A stretch of 42,460 nucleotides of DNA, taken from positions 1-42,460 of the forward strand of contig JAHFOX010000006.1 of NCBI GenBank assembly GCA_023261445.1. Direction: 5' to 3'. How positions within the stretch are numbered: the stretch's first letter is position 1; each line of letters starts with the position of its first letter. The stretch comes from Planctomycetota bacterium. Lineage in GTDB: Bacteria > Planctomycetota > Brocadiia > Brocadiales > Brocadiaceae. The position numbers and the translations under genes were made by a program. Under the pieces are notes generated by a model. That model made no database searches, was not told the DNA's origin, and saw nothing but the letters and a program-made list of their open reading frames with translations. Shown here one piece after another: positions 1 to 10,749 of the stretch.

Positions 1-362
1 ATTGCGCCTGGATTGAATGCCGTTATCTGATTGTCTGACTGGTCAGTCGTTATATATGCGCCTGCCGTTAGTTCTTCGTCTATGACCTTAATATGTTTTG
101 TGGAAATGTTATGCTTAGATAACCAGTTTCTATACGGTTCGAAGTCGCGTCCTGCCGTGGCTAGTATGGTTGGGCTTACACCGAGCAGGGAAAGGGCATA
201 GGCAATATTGCCCGCAGTGCCTCCAAAATTCTCGGTTAAACCGTTTATCATAAAACATACGTTCAGCATGTGTATCTTATCGGGAAGTATGTGGTCAGAG
301 AATTTGCCGGGAAAGTCCATAATCCTGTCATAAGCCAGTGAGCCAGAAACAAGAATATTCAT
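1..362 (-). CDS. PfkB-family kinase, adenosine-kinase-like (3' part outside window)
   Basis: Partial gene on the minus strand: the ATG is at 362-360 and the reading frame stays open to the window edge, giving about 120 N-terminal residues. The start has a good ribosome binding site (AAGGAG, a few bases upstream). The N-terminus reads MNILVSGSLAYDRIMDFPGK, followed by a GGTAGNIAYALSLLG segment, which is the substrate-side glycine/asparagine signature of PfkB-family kinases. The SGSLAYD...DFPGKF...HMLNV pattern closely resembles bacterial adenosine kinases, so phosphorylation of adenosine (purine salvage) is the likeliest role. The catalytic GAGD motif near the C-terminus lies outside the window, so a sugar kinase specificity cannot be excluded. 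No partner gene is evident; the upstream 300 bp is repeat-rich. Confidence 0.8.
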   Translation of the reverse strand, partial: MNILVSGSLAYDRIMDFPGKFSDHILPDKIHMLNVCFMINGLTENFGGTAGNIAYALSLLGVSPTILATAGRDFEPYRNWLSKHNISTKHIKVIDEELTAGAYITTDQSDNQITAFNPGA

Positions 363-437
363 CTTTTCTCCTTTTTAACTTTATATACGATTTATCTTCG
401 CCCGTGACAAGTACGGGTAAGTTTCTAATAGTAACAA

Positions 438-653
438 CAGAAACCGCAGGTTACGCAGATTGCACAGATTTCATAATATAATATTACTATGTAAAAACAT
501 CTATTTTTTATTCGTTTTTTTTACCACCCCTTAATCCCCTCCTTGCGAAGGAGGGGAGCGAGAGGAGGTTAACTTGGTTGCAACTTGCTACGTTATGAGT
601 TTCGCAGATTATTTGCATCTTTTGTCTGTGTAATCTGAGAAATCTGTGGTTCC
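438..653. repeat. Imperfect inverted repeat element with nested hairpin
   Basis: The gap 363-689 has no convincing gene. It holds a left arm (about 438-472, containing ACCGCAGG, ACGCAGATT and CACAGATTT) and a right arm (624-653) whose reverse complement reads ACCACAGATTTCTCAGATT and matches the left arm imperfectly. Between them lies a perfect 9-bp hairpin, CCCCTCCTT-GCG-AAGGAGGGG (536-556). Sequences of this style are dispersed non-coding repeats in many environmental bacterial genomes, and related arms recur elsewhere in this window. It sits between the end of the SUMF1-type gene and the start of the kinase gene, so it might also affect read-through. Confidence 0.6.
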
Positions 654-689
654 AAACACTTTTATCGGCCCAAACTTTGGCCATGTATT

Positions 690-1589
690 TTACCCCAAAG
701 ACCTGGCGCATCGAAAGCCGATGGTTTCGTTTTTATATGTGGGTTCGTCGTAATCCCGATTGGTACAACGGATGTGAACAACGCCAGAACCATTCCACGA
801 ACCGCCCCGCAGCACCTTACAGCCGCACAGCGCCTTGCTTGTTGGTGATGGTTTTAATTCGTAGATAGAGATGCCTACCTCTTCCGGTCTGCCAAAATAG
901 GGGTTTTCTTCAGCTATATTAGGACCTTGCGGGTCTTTATTCGAGGCATGACGGTAGTACTGGCTATTGTACCAATCGGACGTCCATTCCCACACGTTTC
1001 CTGCCATATCAAAACATCCGTAAACGCTTTGACCCTGTGGATATTTAGTAACTGGAGTTGGTTTTTCAATCTTTGCTTCAGCACAATTTAGTTTAGTTTT
1101 GTCAAACTCATTGCCCCAGGGGTATATCCTGCCATCGGTGCCACGTGCGGCCTTTTCCCATTCCGCCTCGGTGGGCAGCCTCTTCCCAGCCCATTTTGCA
1201 AATGCCTCTGCCTCATACCACGAGATGTTTACGACTGGGCAATCAGGTTCACCTGTGAAAACACCATCAAGATCGTTACTTTCCAGAGGTTTCGATTTTG
1301 AGATATATTGCCATCCAGCATCTGACCATAATGGTTTTTGTGTGTAGCCGCCAGACTCAATAAATTTCTTATATTTGGTGTTTGTAACCGGGTGTTTGTC
1401 AATATAATAAGCGCTCAAAAAAACCTCCCTTTGCGGCATTTCATTATCTAATCGGTCATACTCAATGTTTTGGTCAAGCTTTAACAGTCTGTCAATATCT
1501 TCTTTTGTGCTTCCCATCAAAAACGGTCCTTCGGGGATGAGTACCATGTCTTCAGGGATGTTTAGCGCATTTGTATTTATCTTGATCAT
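690..1589 (-). CDS. SUMF1/FGE-fold domain protein, probably not a formylglycine generator
   Basis: The 299-aa protein is essentially one FGE-sulfatase (SUMF1) domain. It has the opening MVLIPEGPFLMGS, then YYIDKHPVTNTKYKKFIE, VNISWYEAEAFAKWAGKRLPTE with AEWEKAARG, the GNVWEWTSDWY motif and the closing GGSWN...IRCTNRD...IGFRCARS. True formylglycine-generating enzymes use a cysteine pair in the segment after the GGS motif; here that stretch reads GGSWNGSGVVHIRC, with no cysteine at the expected pair positions. It is therefore more likely one of the many SUMF1-domain proteins of unknown or binding function. No signal peptide is visible. Met15 is an alternative start because neither site has a strong ribosome binding site. 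It is on the same strand as mobB (118-bp gap), without a clear functional link. Confidence 0.85.
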   Translation of the reverse strand: MIKINTNALNIPEDMVLIPEGPFLMGSTKEDIDRLLKLDQNIEYDRLDNEMPQREVFLSAYYIDKHPVTNTKYKKFIESGGYTQKPLWSDAGWQYISKSKPLESNDLDGVFTGEPDCPVVNISWYEAEAFAKWAGKRLPTEAEWEKAARGTDGRIYPWGNEFDKTKLNCAEAKIEKPTPVTKYPQGQSVYGCFDMAGNVWEWTSDWYNSQYYRHASNKDPQGPNIAEENPYFGRPEEVGISIYELKPSPTSKALCGCKVLRGGSWNGSGVVHIRCTNRDYDEPTYKNETIGFRCARSLG

Positions 1590-1707
1590 AATTTCAGGAA
1601 GTTTATCATAGAATATGTAAATGTCAAAATGGTTTTTCCAGTCTTGGTTTGACTAAAACTGAAACCTGCAATCTGGATGATATTTGCTGCGAGGAGGTTT
1701 TAATAAT

Positions 1708-2211
1708 TTATCTTAAGAGTTTGTTTTGTAACAAAAAATCAATAATCATGGATGCGTTGTCATTAATATGAAAAAAGGGTATTCCGATGCTCGGATTCTT
1801 ATCGCCAATAACGGCAATTAAATGTTTGTCATTCTTGCATATCAATTCTTTGCTTATTTCTGTGCGGGACACCTCAATCTTTGGAATGTTTTCTGACTTA
1901 TAACCTTCGACAATTATAATGTCCATGTCTTGTAGGGATTTTATAATTTCTGTCAGAGGCAGTTCCTGCTGTGTCTGTCGAATCATACCAACTATGTTTT
2001 TTGAGGCAACGACTACGGCATCGGCTCCGGCTTGGGTATGAAGCCAGCTATCCTTGCCTTCAGTATCAAGCGTAAAACTATGATGACTGTGTTTAATCGT
2101 GGCAACCTTATAGCTCCTTGATTTCAATTCCTTAACAAGTTTTACAATCAGGGTAGTCTTACCGCTGTTTGATATACCAACAACAGATATTACAGGCGCC
2201 TTAGATTTCAT
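1708..2211 (-). CDS. mobB: Molybdopterin-guanine dinucleotide biosynthesis protein MobB
   Basis: The 167-aa protein matches MobB in length and motifs: a P-loop GISNSGKTT at residues 12-20, then VATIKHSHHSF, DTEGKDSWLHTQAGADAVVVAS and the IIVEGYK segment typical of the family. MobB is a GTP-binding adaptor that assists MobA in attaching GMP to molybdopterin, giving the guanine dinucleotide cofactor used by DMSO-reductase-family enzymes such as nitrate and formate oxidoreductases. It is transcribed divergently from the ferredoxin-mrp-kinase-moaA-moaC stretch, so three Mo-cofactor genes lie within 9 kb. No Shine-Dalgarno sequence is obvious before the ATG. Confidence 0.9.
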   Translation of the reverse strand: MKSKAPVISVVGISNSGKTTLIVKLVKELKSRSYKVATIKHSHHSFTLDTEGKDSWLHTQAGADAVVVASKNIVGMIRQTQQELPLTEIIKSLQDMDIIIVEGYKSENIPKIEVSRTEISKELICKNDKHLIAVIGDKNPSIGIPFFHINDNASMIIDFLLQNKLLR

Positions 2212-2295
2212 AATTGTGTAAATTATAAAAAATACTTTCCAAAAACAAGATAAATTTTGCCGTTTATGAATAGACGAATAGTATAGAATTAAGCC

Positions 2296-2349
2296 TTGAC
2301 AACCTATTTTTGTTGAAGTAAACTTCAGTTTGCGAAATTTAAATATAAT
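2296..2349 (+). promoter_or_regulatory. Candidate promoter region and palindromic operator before the ferredoxin gene
   Basis: In the 167-bp divergent gap, TTGACA (2296-2301) is followed after 17 bp by TAAACT (2319-2324), a 4/6 match to a -10 element. A perfect palindrome, TGAAGT-AA-ACTTCA (2314-2327), covers this -10. A second, perfect TATAAT lies at 2344-2349 but without a good -35; if that is the real -10, the palindrome would sit over the -35 region. Either way the arrangement resembles a repressor site on a sigma70-type promoter. This is pattern recognition only. Confidence 0.4.
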
Positions 2350-2378
2350 TTCTTTACTTTAGTAACGGTTGTTATGTA

Positions 2379-2969
2379 ATGGGCAATACCGAAAAGATTG
2401 TAGACAGAAGGCAACTTTTTAAGGATTTGTTTAGCTTCGTGGGTAATAAGGCTGCGGATTACGCTGGTAAAAAAGTCAGCCGTGTAATGCCCAAGAAGGT
2501 TGCCTATTTACGTCCACCGGGCGCTGTTGAGGAAACAGAATTCCTTTCACTGTGTACGCGTTGTGATGAATGTATAAAAGTGTGTCCGGCAAAGGCTATA
2601 AAGCGTTCCAACGGACTTACGAATATTGCAGTAGGTACGCCTATTATTATACCGAAGGAAAACCCTTGCGTCTTATGCAATGGGTTGCTTTGTATCGAAG
2701 CGTGTAAGGAAGGGGCATTAAAACCTGTAGAACATGTAAATAAGGTTAAGATGGGCGCTGCTACAATTAATCAATCGAGATGTTTGGCGTGGGGGGGGCA
2801 GGATTGTCAGCTTTGTTTCATAAAATGTCCTTTACAGGGAGACGCAATATATCAGGAAGATGGCAAGCCTGTGATTAATGCTGAGAAATGTGCGGGGTGT
2901 GGAATTTGTGAATATATGTGTAATACAGTAAATAACACATGCGCTATTAAAATCGTGACAGAAAGATAA
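2379..2969 (+). CDS. Four-cluster ferredoxin-type protein (NapF/NapG/MauM-like)
   Basis: The 196-aa protein has sixteen cysteines in four sets suited to [4Fe-4S] clusters: C59/C62/C65/C69, C97/C100/C105/C109, C135/C143/C146/C150 and C171/C174/C177/C181. The order and spacing resemble the ferredoxin-type maturation and electron-transfer proteins NapF, NapG and MauM. There is no twin-arginine or Sec signal, so it probably works in the cytoplasm, more like NapF than NapG. The opening VDRRQLFKDLFSF resembles the short N-terminal lead of NapF-type proteins. It lies 41 bp upstream of the Mrp-type Fe-S carrier gene and probably shares its transcript. The redox partner is unknown; proximity to Mo-cofactor genes makes a molybdoenzyme plausible, but this is inference. 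Confidence 0.8.
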   Translation: MGNTEKIVDRRQLFKDLFSFVGNKAADYAGKKVSRVMPKKVAYLRPPGAVEETEFLSLCTRCDECIKVCPAKAIKRSNGLTNIAVGTPIIIPKENPCVLCNGLLCIEACKEGALKPVEHVNKVKMGAATINQSRCLAWGGQDCQLCFIKCPLQGDAIYQEDGKPVINAEKCAGCGICEYMCNTVNNTCAIKIVTER

Positions 2970-3010
2970 ATTTTTGTTTTAGTGATAAATGAGTTAAAAG
3001 GGGAGATGAA

Positions 3011-3964
3011 ATGCCTGATTGCAAGATTCCGTTTACCTGTGAACTCTGTGAAAAACAGTTGTCTTGTCAACTGGATCAAATAGAACACAATAAGTGGGCA
3101 ATTGCCCAGCGCATGAAAGAGATTACTTATAAGATTGTTGTAATGAGTAATAAAGGCGGCGTGGGCAAAAGCACGGTAACGACAAATCTTGGAGTTGCAT
3201 TGGCTAGAAAGGGCTATAAGGTTGGAATAGCCGATGCAGATATACATGGCCCTAACATTCCAATGATGCTGGGAGTGGAAGGGAAAAGGCTAACGAGCAG
3301 CAATGGCGGTATAATGCCTTTGGAAGTAATGCCAAATTTAAAGGTGGCATCTCTTTCCTTCCTGATCGAAGATCCGTCTATGCCCGTTATCTGGAGAGAT
3401 TCTGCAAAATGGGATTTTCTGTGCGAGTTAATGGGAAGCGTATGCTGGGGGACTTTGGATTACCTTCTGGTAGATTTGCCGCCTGGAACTGGGAATGAAG
3501 CTATTTCAATAATTGAGCTTATTGGAAAAGTAGACGGTTCTGTGATAGTTACAACACCACAGGATGTGGTTCTATTAGATGTAAAGAAAGCAGTTTTTTT
3601 CTCCAGAGATAGCAACGTACCTATTATTGGGATTGTTGAGAATATGAGCGGACTTGTATGTCCCCATTGCAGTAAACATGTGGCCGTATTTAAAACAGGC
3701 GGAGGCGAAAAGATTTGTACAGAACTAAATGTGGCGTTTCTTGGCAGGATCCCGTTGGATCCTGGAATTACGGAGAAATGCGACAGTGGCGAGGCGTTTG
3801 TAGCCGCATATCCTGACTCAGATGCGGCAAAGGCGTTTGATGAGATGGTTACAAAGTGTGAAATGTTTGTCAAGACTCGCAAAGATGAGGTGGAAAAAAT
3901 TGTAGAATACAGAGAGGTTCCTTTTCTGGGGAAAGTGCCTGTAGACCCAAATTTTGCTGAATAA
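3011..3964 (+). CDS. Mrp/NBP35-family Fe-S cluster carrier P-loop ATPase
   Basis: The 317-aa protein has the deviant Walker A motif NKGGVGKST (residues 47-55), ADADIHGPNIPMMLG, the LPPGTGNEA segment and a CPHC pair (C217, C220), all diagnostic of Mrp/ApbC/NBP35 ATPases. These proteins assemble [4Fe-4S] clusters and hand them to apoproteins. The N-terminus carries four more cysteines (C4, C10, C13, C19); the last three have CX2CX5C spacing, as in the N-terminal cluster of eukaryotic NBP35. The start is supported by a strong GGGGAG site. It follows the four-cluster ferredoxin by 41 bp, which suggests that this protein may serve as a client. The C-terminal 30 residues (KDEVEKIVEYREVPFLGKVP) extend beyond the usual core. 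Confidence 0.88.
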   Translation: MPDCKIPFTCELCEKQLSCQLDQIEHNKWAIAQRMKEITYKIVVMSNKGGVGKSTVTTNLGVALARKGYKVGIADADIHGPNIPMMLGVEGKRLTSSNGGIMPLEVMPNLKVASLSFLIEDPSMPVIWRDSAKWDFLCELMGSVCWGTLDYLLVDLPPGTGNEAISIIELIGKVDGSVIVTTPQDVVLLDVKKAVFFSRDSNVPIIGIVENMSGLVCPHCSKHVAVFKTGGGEKICTELNVAFLGRIPLDPGITEKCDSGEAFVAAYPDSDAAKAFDEMVTKCEMFVKTRKDEVEKIVEYREVPFLGKVPVDPNFAE

Positions 3965-4177
3965 TCTGATAGAAGTTAATTTATTAATAAAAACCAAATT
4001 TATAATTTGTAAGGTATTTATGGTTAATGTCTGAAAAAAAGAAATACATAAAAACACTCAATTTTTGAATCATTCCGTCTTTATAGTTTCAATATTATCC
4101 TTCCAAGAACATTTTTTCATACACTGTTTTTAACAGAATAAGGTGAACAATTCAAATGTAACAATAAGGGTTACGAT

Positions 4178-7100
4178 ATGTTTCGATCAATCAAGAATAA
4201 ATTAATCTTTCTATTTCTTATTGCTGTTCTTGTGCCGTTATTGGTGATGCGGTTAATTGCATATCCTTCCGCAAAAAAGGTCATTAAGGAGACTACAATT
4301 AATAATTTACAATTAATTGGCTCGAAGAAGGTGTCTCAGGTGAAGGATTGGATAAACAAACTAAAGGTTAATGCAGAACATATTGCAGAGAATCCTAATA
4401 TAGTCGCGGCAGTTAATTTAACTGAAACAGAAGCCGCGACTACCCGTGAATTCCTTTCCCATATACCACAGGAGTCTTTATTTCATAGATTTATGATTAG
4501 TGATGTGTATGGTAATGTCAGGATATCTACGGATGATAAACTGATAGGGTTAAACATAAATGATGTTGAAGGTTTTTATCAGGCAATTGAAGGCAGGAGC
4601 TATATTTCTGATATTGTCTCTTCAGTTTTTTATGATTCAGATGAATTCGGTAACAGGTCTGAAAAATTGCCTGTTATGTATGTTGCAGTGCCTGTAAGAA
4701 ATGAAGATAGACACGTAGTTGGCGTAATGATGTTTGAGGTGAATTTGGCCGTTCTTAATAACGAGATGCAAGAAGTGCGATATGGGGATAGTTACGATAT
4801 CTATATAATTAACCAGCATGGCGTGATGATTACCGAGTCTAATTTTGCTGATCAATTAAAAAAAACAGGATTAATTAAAAGCAGAACAGCGCTGGAATTG
4901 GCTGTTGTAGAGCCAAGAGCAAGGAATTTCGTAAAAAGTGTATCTTCCTGTCTAAAGGGTACTGATGGATATGACATGAATGGCTATACAAACTATGCAG
5001 GAGAAAAAGTAATGGGGTCATGGTATTGGATTCCAGAACTTAAGTGGGGCATTATCACAGAAATTAGCGCCGACGAGGTGTCCTTAGCAATGAATAATTT
5101 AAAGAATCCATTTGCAAGGGTGCTATCGTATCTGACTATTGCCGGGGTGGTTTTGGCTGTGTCGGGAATTGCATTTGCCTTTTTGATTGGTCAAAAGATT
5201 GCTACTCCTATTATGAAATTGACAACGGCAACACGAAAAATGTCTGGCGGAGATTTGTCGCAACGAGTTGTGGTAAAAACGCAGGATGAGGTTCGGGAAC
5301 TGGGAGATGCGTTTAATGTAATGGCTGAATCGGTTCAAGAAAAGACATCGAAATTGCAAGAAACAACTAATTTTCTGAACAGCATTCTGGTCAGTTCGAC
5401 AGAGCATTCAATTATTGCGAGTGATCTTGAAGGAAATATTTTGGCATTCAATGAAGGTGCGAAAAGGATGTACGGATACGAGCCAGAGGAACTAATTCAA
5501 AAGGCAAATCTTTGTATTTTATATACAAAAGCGGATATTGAATCAGGTAAAGTAAGAAAAATACTCGAAGCGGCGCTGGCGACAGGAAGGTATAAAAACG
5601 AAATGCAATTTATGCGTAAAAATCGGGAAAAGTTTACTGGGTATAGCACATTTACTACGCGCCAGTCTTCAAATGGGAATCCAATTGGCTTTGTAATGAT
5701 TACGAGGGATATAACTGAACAAAAATTGCTGGAGCAGGAGCTTCATAATTACACTGTCCAGTTGGAAGAAATTGTTGAAGAAAGAACGCGTAAATTAAGA
5801 ATATCAGAGGAAAAATATAGGCGTCTGTTTGAGACTAGTAAAGACGTTGTGTTCTTTTGTGATATGGATTGTAATTTTATAGATATTAATCAGGCTGGCG
5901 TTGATTTGTTTGGATACGAATCAAAAAATGACATCTTAAAATTGAACTTGTCTCGGCATTTATTCTTCAATTCTGAAGAAGGTAAAATGATTAGAGAAAT
6001 GGTGTATAGAAACGGGTTTATTAAGGATTATGAGGTAGAATTGAAACGGAAAGATGGCATAAAGGTTCCGTGTCTAATGACAAGCAATCTCAGGCGAGAC
6101 GAGCGAAACAATGTTATTGGCTATGAAGGGATTATTATAGATTTAACAGAGAGGAAGAGGATTGAGCAAGAGAAGGATATAATGAACAACATCAACAAGA
6201 TTTTAGCTTCTAAATTAGATATTCGTGAGGTGTTTAAGTCTCTCTGTGAAGAACTTAATAAGGTTATTGATTTTGATCGAATGAGTGTTGCGCTTCTTGA
6301 TGAAAAAAGAAATGAATTTTCAATATTCGCTCTTTCGAAAGATTATGGTGTTTCCAGACTAGATGAGGGCGTGCATTATTCTAAATATGGGACTTTGGCG
6401 GGAAAGGTTGTAGAGGACGGTGAAATTTACATGGTTAGTGATACATCCACAGGGCCATTTTCTACAGACCCCATCTTACTCAAAGAGGGTATTAAGTCAC
6501 GCGTGGCATTCCCTTTGATATATAAAGGTGAAACTATTGGAAGTGTTAACTTCGGAAGCAAAAAAGTGAATAATTTTTCTGAAAGCCAAGTGTTTGATTT
6601 TGTCAATAAAATAGCCCCACAATTGGCTATTGCAATTGACAATACACGCCTATTTGATAAAATCAAAGAATCCGAGGAAAAATACAGGAATTTAATAGAA
6701 GACATTGAAGATGTAATATTCAGAATGGATAAGACGGGGAGGTATTTGTTCCTTAACAATGCATTGCAGAAAGTAACAGGATATTCCCCACAGGAATTTT
6801 ATGATACGCCATCGCTTGCTACTGAAATGATACATAAAGACGATGCAGAAATGGTTAAGGAATCATTGCGAAGAATACTAGAGGATGAATTGAAAGTTTC
6901 AAAGGATTTGGAATATAGAGTTTACTGTAAAAATGGTAAAGAAATCTGGCTATCTCAAAATACATACCCGATTAAAAATAAGAACGGTATTATTATTGGT
7001 GTTGAAGGTATTATAAGGGACATAACGGATAGAAAGAAAATTGAGGAACAGATACGCCGCTCTGAACGTTTGGCATCTATTGGAGAATTAGCGGCTTCTA

Positions 7101-7765
7101 TCGCCCACGAAATCAGGAATCCTCTGGGCGCCATATCAAATTCGGTTGGTATGTTGAAAAGGGATTTATCGTTAAAAGGCGACGATCAAAAGTTATTTGA
7201 AATGGTGGTTGAGGAAACAGAACGGCTAAATAGTATTATTACTAATTTTCTCACCTTCGCGCATCCGGCGGAATATCATTTCGTAAAGAGTGACATTGTT
7301 GAAATCATTGATGAAACATTATTTTTTATGGAACAGGATGCAAGATTTAATGAAAAAATTAAGATTGTAAAGGCTTATGAGAGTAACATTCCAAAGATTT
7401 ATTTAGATCGAAATTGGATTAGAAAGGTTTTTTGGAATTTATTAGCAAACTCAATTGATGCCATGCCGGAAGGAGGAAAAATCTACATCCATGTCAGAAA
7501 GCCCAAAATGTTCAATAATAATGCAATAGAGATTGCGGTAATAGACACGGGCAGTGGAATTCCACCCGAAATTATGAAAAAGATATTTGAACCCTTTTTT
7601 ACCACAAAAAAAGCAAAAGGAACAGGATTAGGGCTTCCTATAGTACATCGCATTGTAGATAATCATGGTGGTGTTATAGATGTAAAAAGCGAACAAAACA
7701 AAGGTACTACGTTCACGATTCGGTTACCGGTAAAAAATAAACAAGGGAAACCAGTTTCAATATAA
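4178..7765 (+). CDS. Multi-sensor membrane histidine kinase (dCache-HAMP-PAS-PAS-GAF-PAS)
   Basis: In this 1195-aa kinase, TM1 spans about residues 8-28, an extracytoplasmic dCache-like sensor 35-305, TM2 about 314-336 and HAMP about 338-390. PAS 1 follows at about 400-515, then a short coiled coil and PAS 2 at about 547-660. A GAF domain at about 667-821 and PAS 3 at about 831-951 precede HisKA with phospho-acceptor His977 (SIAHEIRNPLG) and an ATPase domain from about 1075 with DTGSGIP and GTGLGLP boxes. The start is supported by AAGGG 7 bp upstream. The NtrC-type regulator gene begins 14 bp after the stop, so the two almost certainly form a pair. The dCache fold implies a small extracellular ligand, which cannot be named from sequence. 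The GAF-PAS part is closely similar to that of the kinase at 25025-26599. Confidence 0.9.
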   Translation: MFRSIKNKLIFLFLIAVLVPLLVMRLIAYPSAKKVIKETTINNLQLIGSKKVSQVKDWINKLKVNAEHIAENPNIVAAVNLTETEAATTREFLSHIPQESLFHRFMISDVYGNVRISTDDKLIGLNINDVEGFYQAIEGRSYISDIVSSVFYDSDEFGNRSEKLPVMYVAVPVRNEDRHVVGVMMFEVNLAVLNNEMQEVRYGDSYDIYIINQHGVMITESNFADQLKKTGLIKSRTALELAVVEPRARNFVKSVSSCLKGTDGYDMNGYTNYAGEKVMGSWYWIPELKWGIITEISADEVSLAMNNLKNPFARVLSYLTIAGVVLAVSGIAFAFLIGQKIATPIMKLTTATRKMSGGDLSQRVVVKTQDEVRELGDAFNVMAESVQEKTSKLQETTNFLNSILVSSTEHSIIASDLEGNILAFNEGAKRMYGYEPEELIQKANLCILYTKADIESGKVRKILEAALATGRYKNEMQFMRKNREKFTGYSTFTTRQSSNGNPIGFVMITRDITEQKLLEQELHNYTVQLEEIVEERTRKLRISEEKYRRLFETSKDVVFFCDMDCNFIDINQAGVDLFGYESKNDILKLNLSRHLFFNSEEGKMIREMVYRNGFIKDYEVELKRKDGIKVPCLMTSNLRRDERNNVIGYEGIIIDLTERKRIEQEKDIMNNINKILASKLDIREVFKSLCEELNKVIDFDRMSVALLDEKRNEFSIFALSKDYGVSRLDEGVHYSKYGTLAGKVVEDGEIYMVSDTSTGPFSTDPILLKEGIKSRVAFPLIYKGETIGSVNFGSKKVNNFSESQVFDFVNKIAPQLAIAIDNTRLFDKIKESEEKYRNLIEDIEDVIFRMDKTGRYLFLNNALQKVTGYSPQEFYDTPSLATEMIHKDDAEMVKESLRRILEDELKVSKDLEYRVYCKNGKEIWLSQNTYPIKNKNGIIIGVEGIIRDITDRKKIEEQIRRSERLASIGELAASIAHEIRNPLGAISNSVGMLKRDLSLKGDDQKLFEMVVEETERLNSIITNFLTFAHPAEYHFVKSDIVEIIDETLFFMEQDARFNEKIKIVKAYESNIPKIYLDRNWIRKVFWNLLANSIDAMPEGGKIYIHVRKPKMFNNNAIEIAVIDTGSGIPPEIMKKIFEPFFTTKKAKGTGLGLPIVHRIVDNHGGVIDVKSEQNKGTTFTIRLPVKNKQGKPVSI

Positions 7766-7779
7766 ATTCTCAAAAAGCT

Positions 7780-10145
<2,366 letters not shown>

Positions 10146-10263
10146 TAAATAAATAATATTAGATTCTGCGTTATATTTTTGTAAGAGAATACTAACGGAA
10201 AATAAAGAAGAATTTGTGAATATTGAATATGCCGATTAAAAATCAAAGGAAGGTATTACCCAA

Positions 10264-10749
10264 ATGACACAACTAACTCATTTTGATGAACAGGGGGCAT
10301 CCCGCATGGTGGATGTTAGCAATAAAGAAATTACAGATAGGATTGCTATCGCCCATGCAAAGATTACCATGAAGCCAGATACCTTCCGCCTCGTTATGGA
10401 TAAAAAGATACAGAAAGGTGATGTTTTTGAGGTGGCACGAGTAGCTGGTATTATGGCGGCAAAGCAGACTTTTGCCATTATTCCAATGTGCCATCCGTTG
10501 AATTTAACGAGTGTAAAAATTGATTATAAAAATAATTCTGTGGATACGATTGAGATATTTTCAGAGGTTCGTGTTACTGGGAAAACAGGGGTAGAAATGG
10601 AAGCTATTAATGCTGCGAGTGTATGCGCGATTACAATATACGATATGTGTAAATCTGTAGATAAGGAAATGGTGATAAGTGATATTCATCTTGTGAAGAA
10701 ATCTGGCGGAAAGAGCGGGACGTTTATTTTTGATAAGAATTCTATTTAA
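10264..10749 (+). CDS. moaC: Cyclic pyranopterin monophosphate synthase MoaC
   Basis: The 161-aa protein has typical MoaC length and motifs: HFDEQGASRMVDVSNK at the N-terminus, PMCHPL (74-79), VRVTGKTGVEMEA (102-114) and YDMCKSVDK with the conserved Asp127 and Lys130. It converts the MoaA product to cyclic pyranopterin monophosphate. A weak AAGGAAGG-like site precedes the ATG. Its stop codon overlaps by four bases with the stop of the convergent phosphoesterase gene, and no terminator is visible between them. Confidence 0.95.
   Translation: MTQLTHFDEQGASRMVDVSNKEITDRIAIAHAKITMKPDTFRLVMDKKIQKGDVFEVARVAGIMAAKQTFAIIPMCHPLNLTSVKIDYKNNSVDTIEIFSEVRVTGKTGVEMEAINAASVCAITIYDMCKSVDKEMVISDIHLVKKSGGKSGTFIFDKNSI

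Noticed and set aside
508-711. 67-codon minus-strand frame in the gap after the SUMF1-type gene
   Set aside because: It consists mostly of the dispersed repeat and its hairpin, overlaps the 3' end of the real gene and has no ribosome binding site.
2852-3247. 131-codon minus-strand frame opposite the ferredoxin and mrp genes
   Set aside because: It is antisense to two clearly real genes with many conserved motifs, and its product has no domain-like features.
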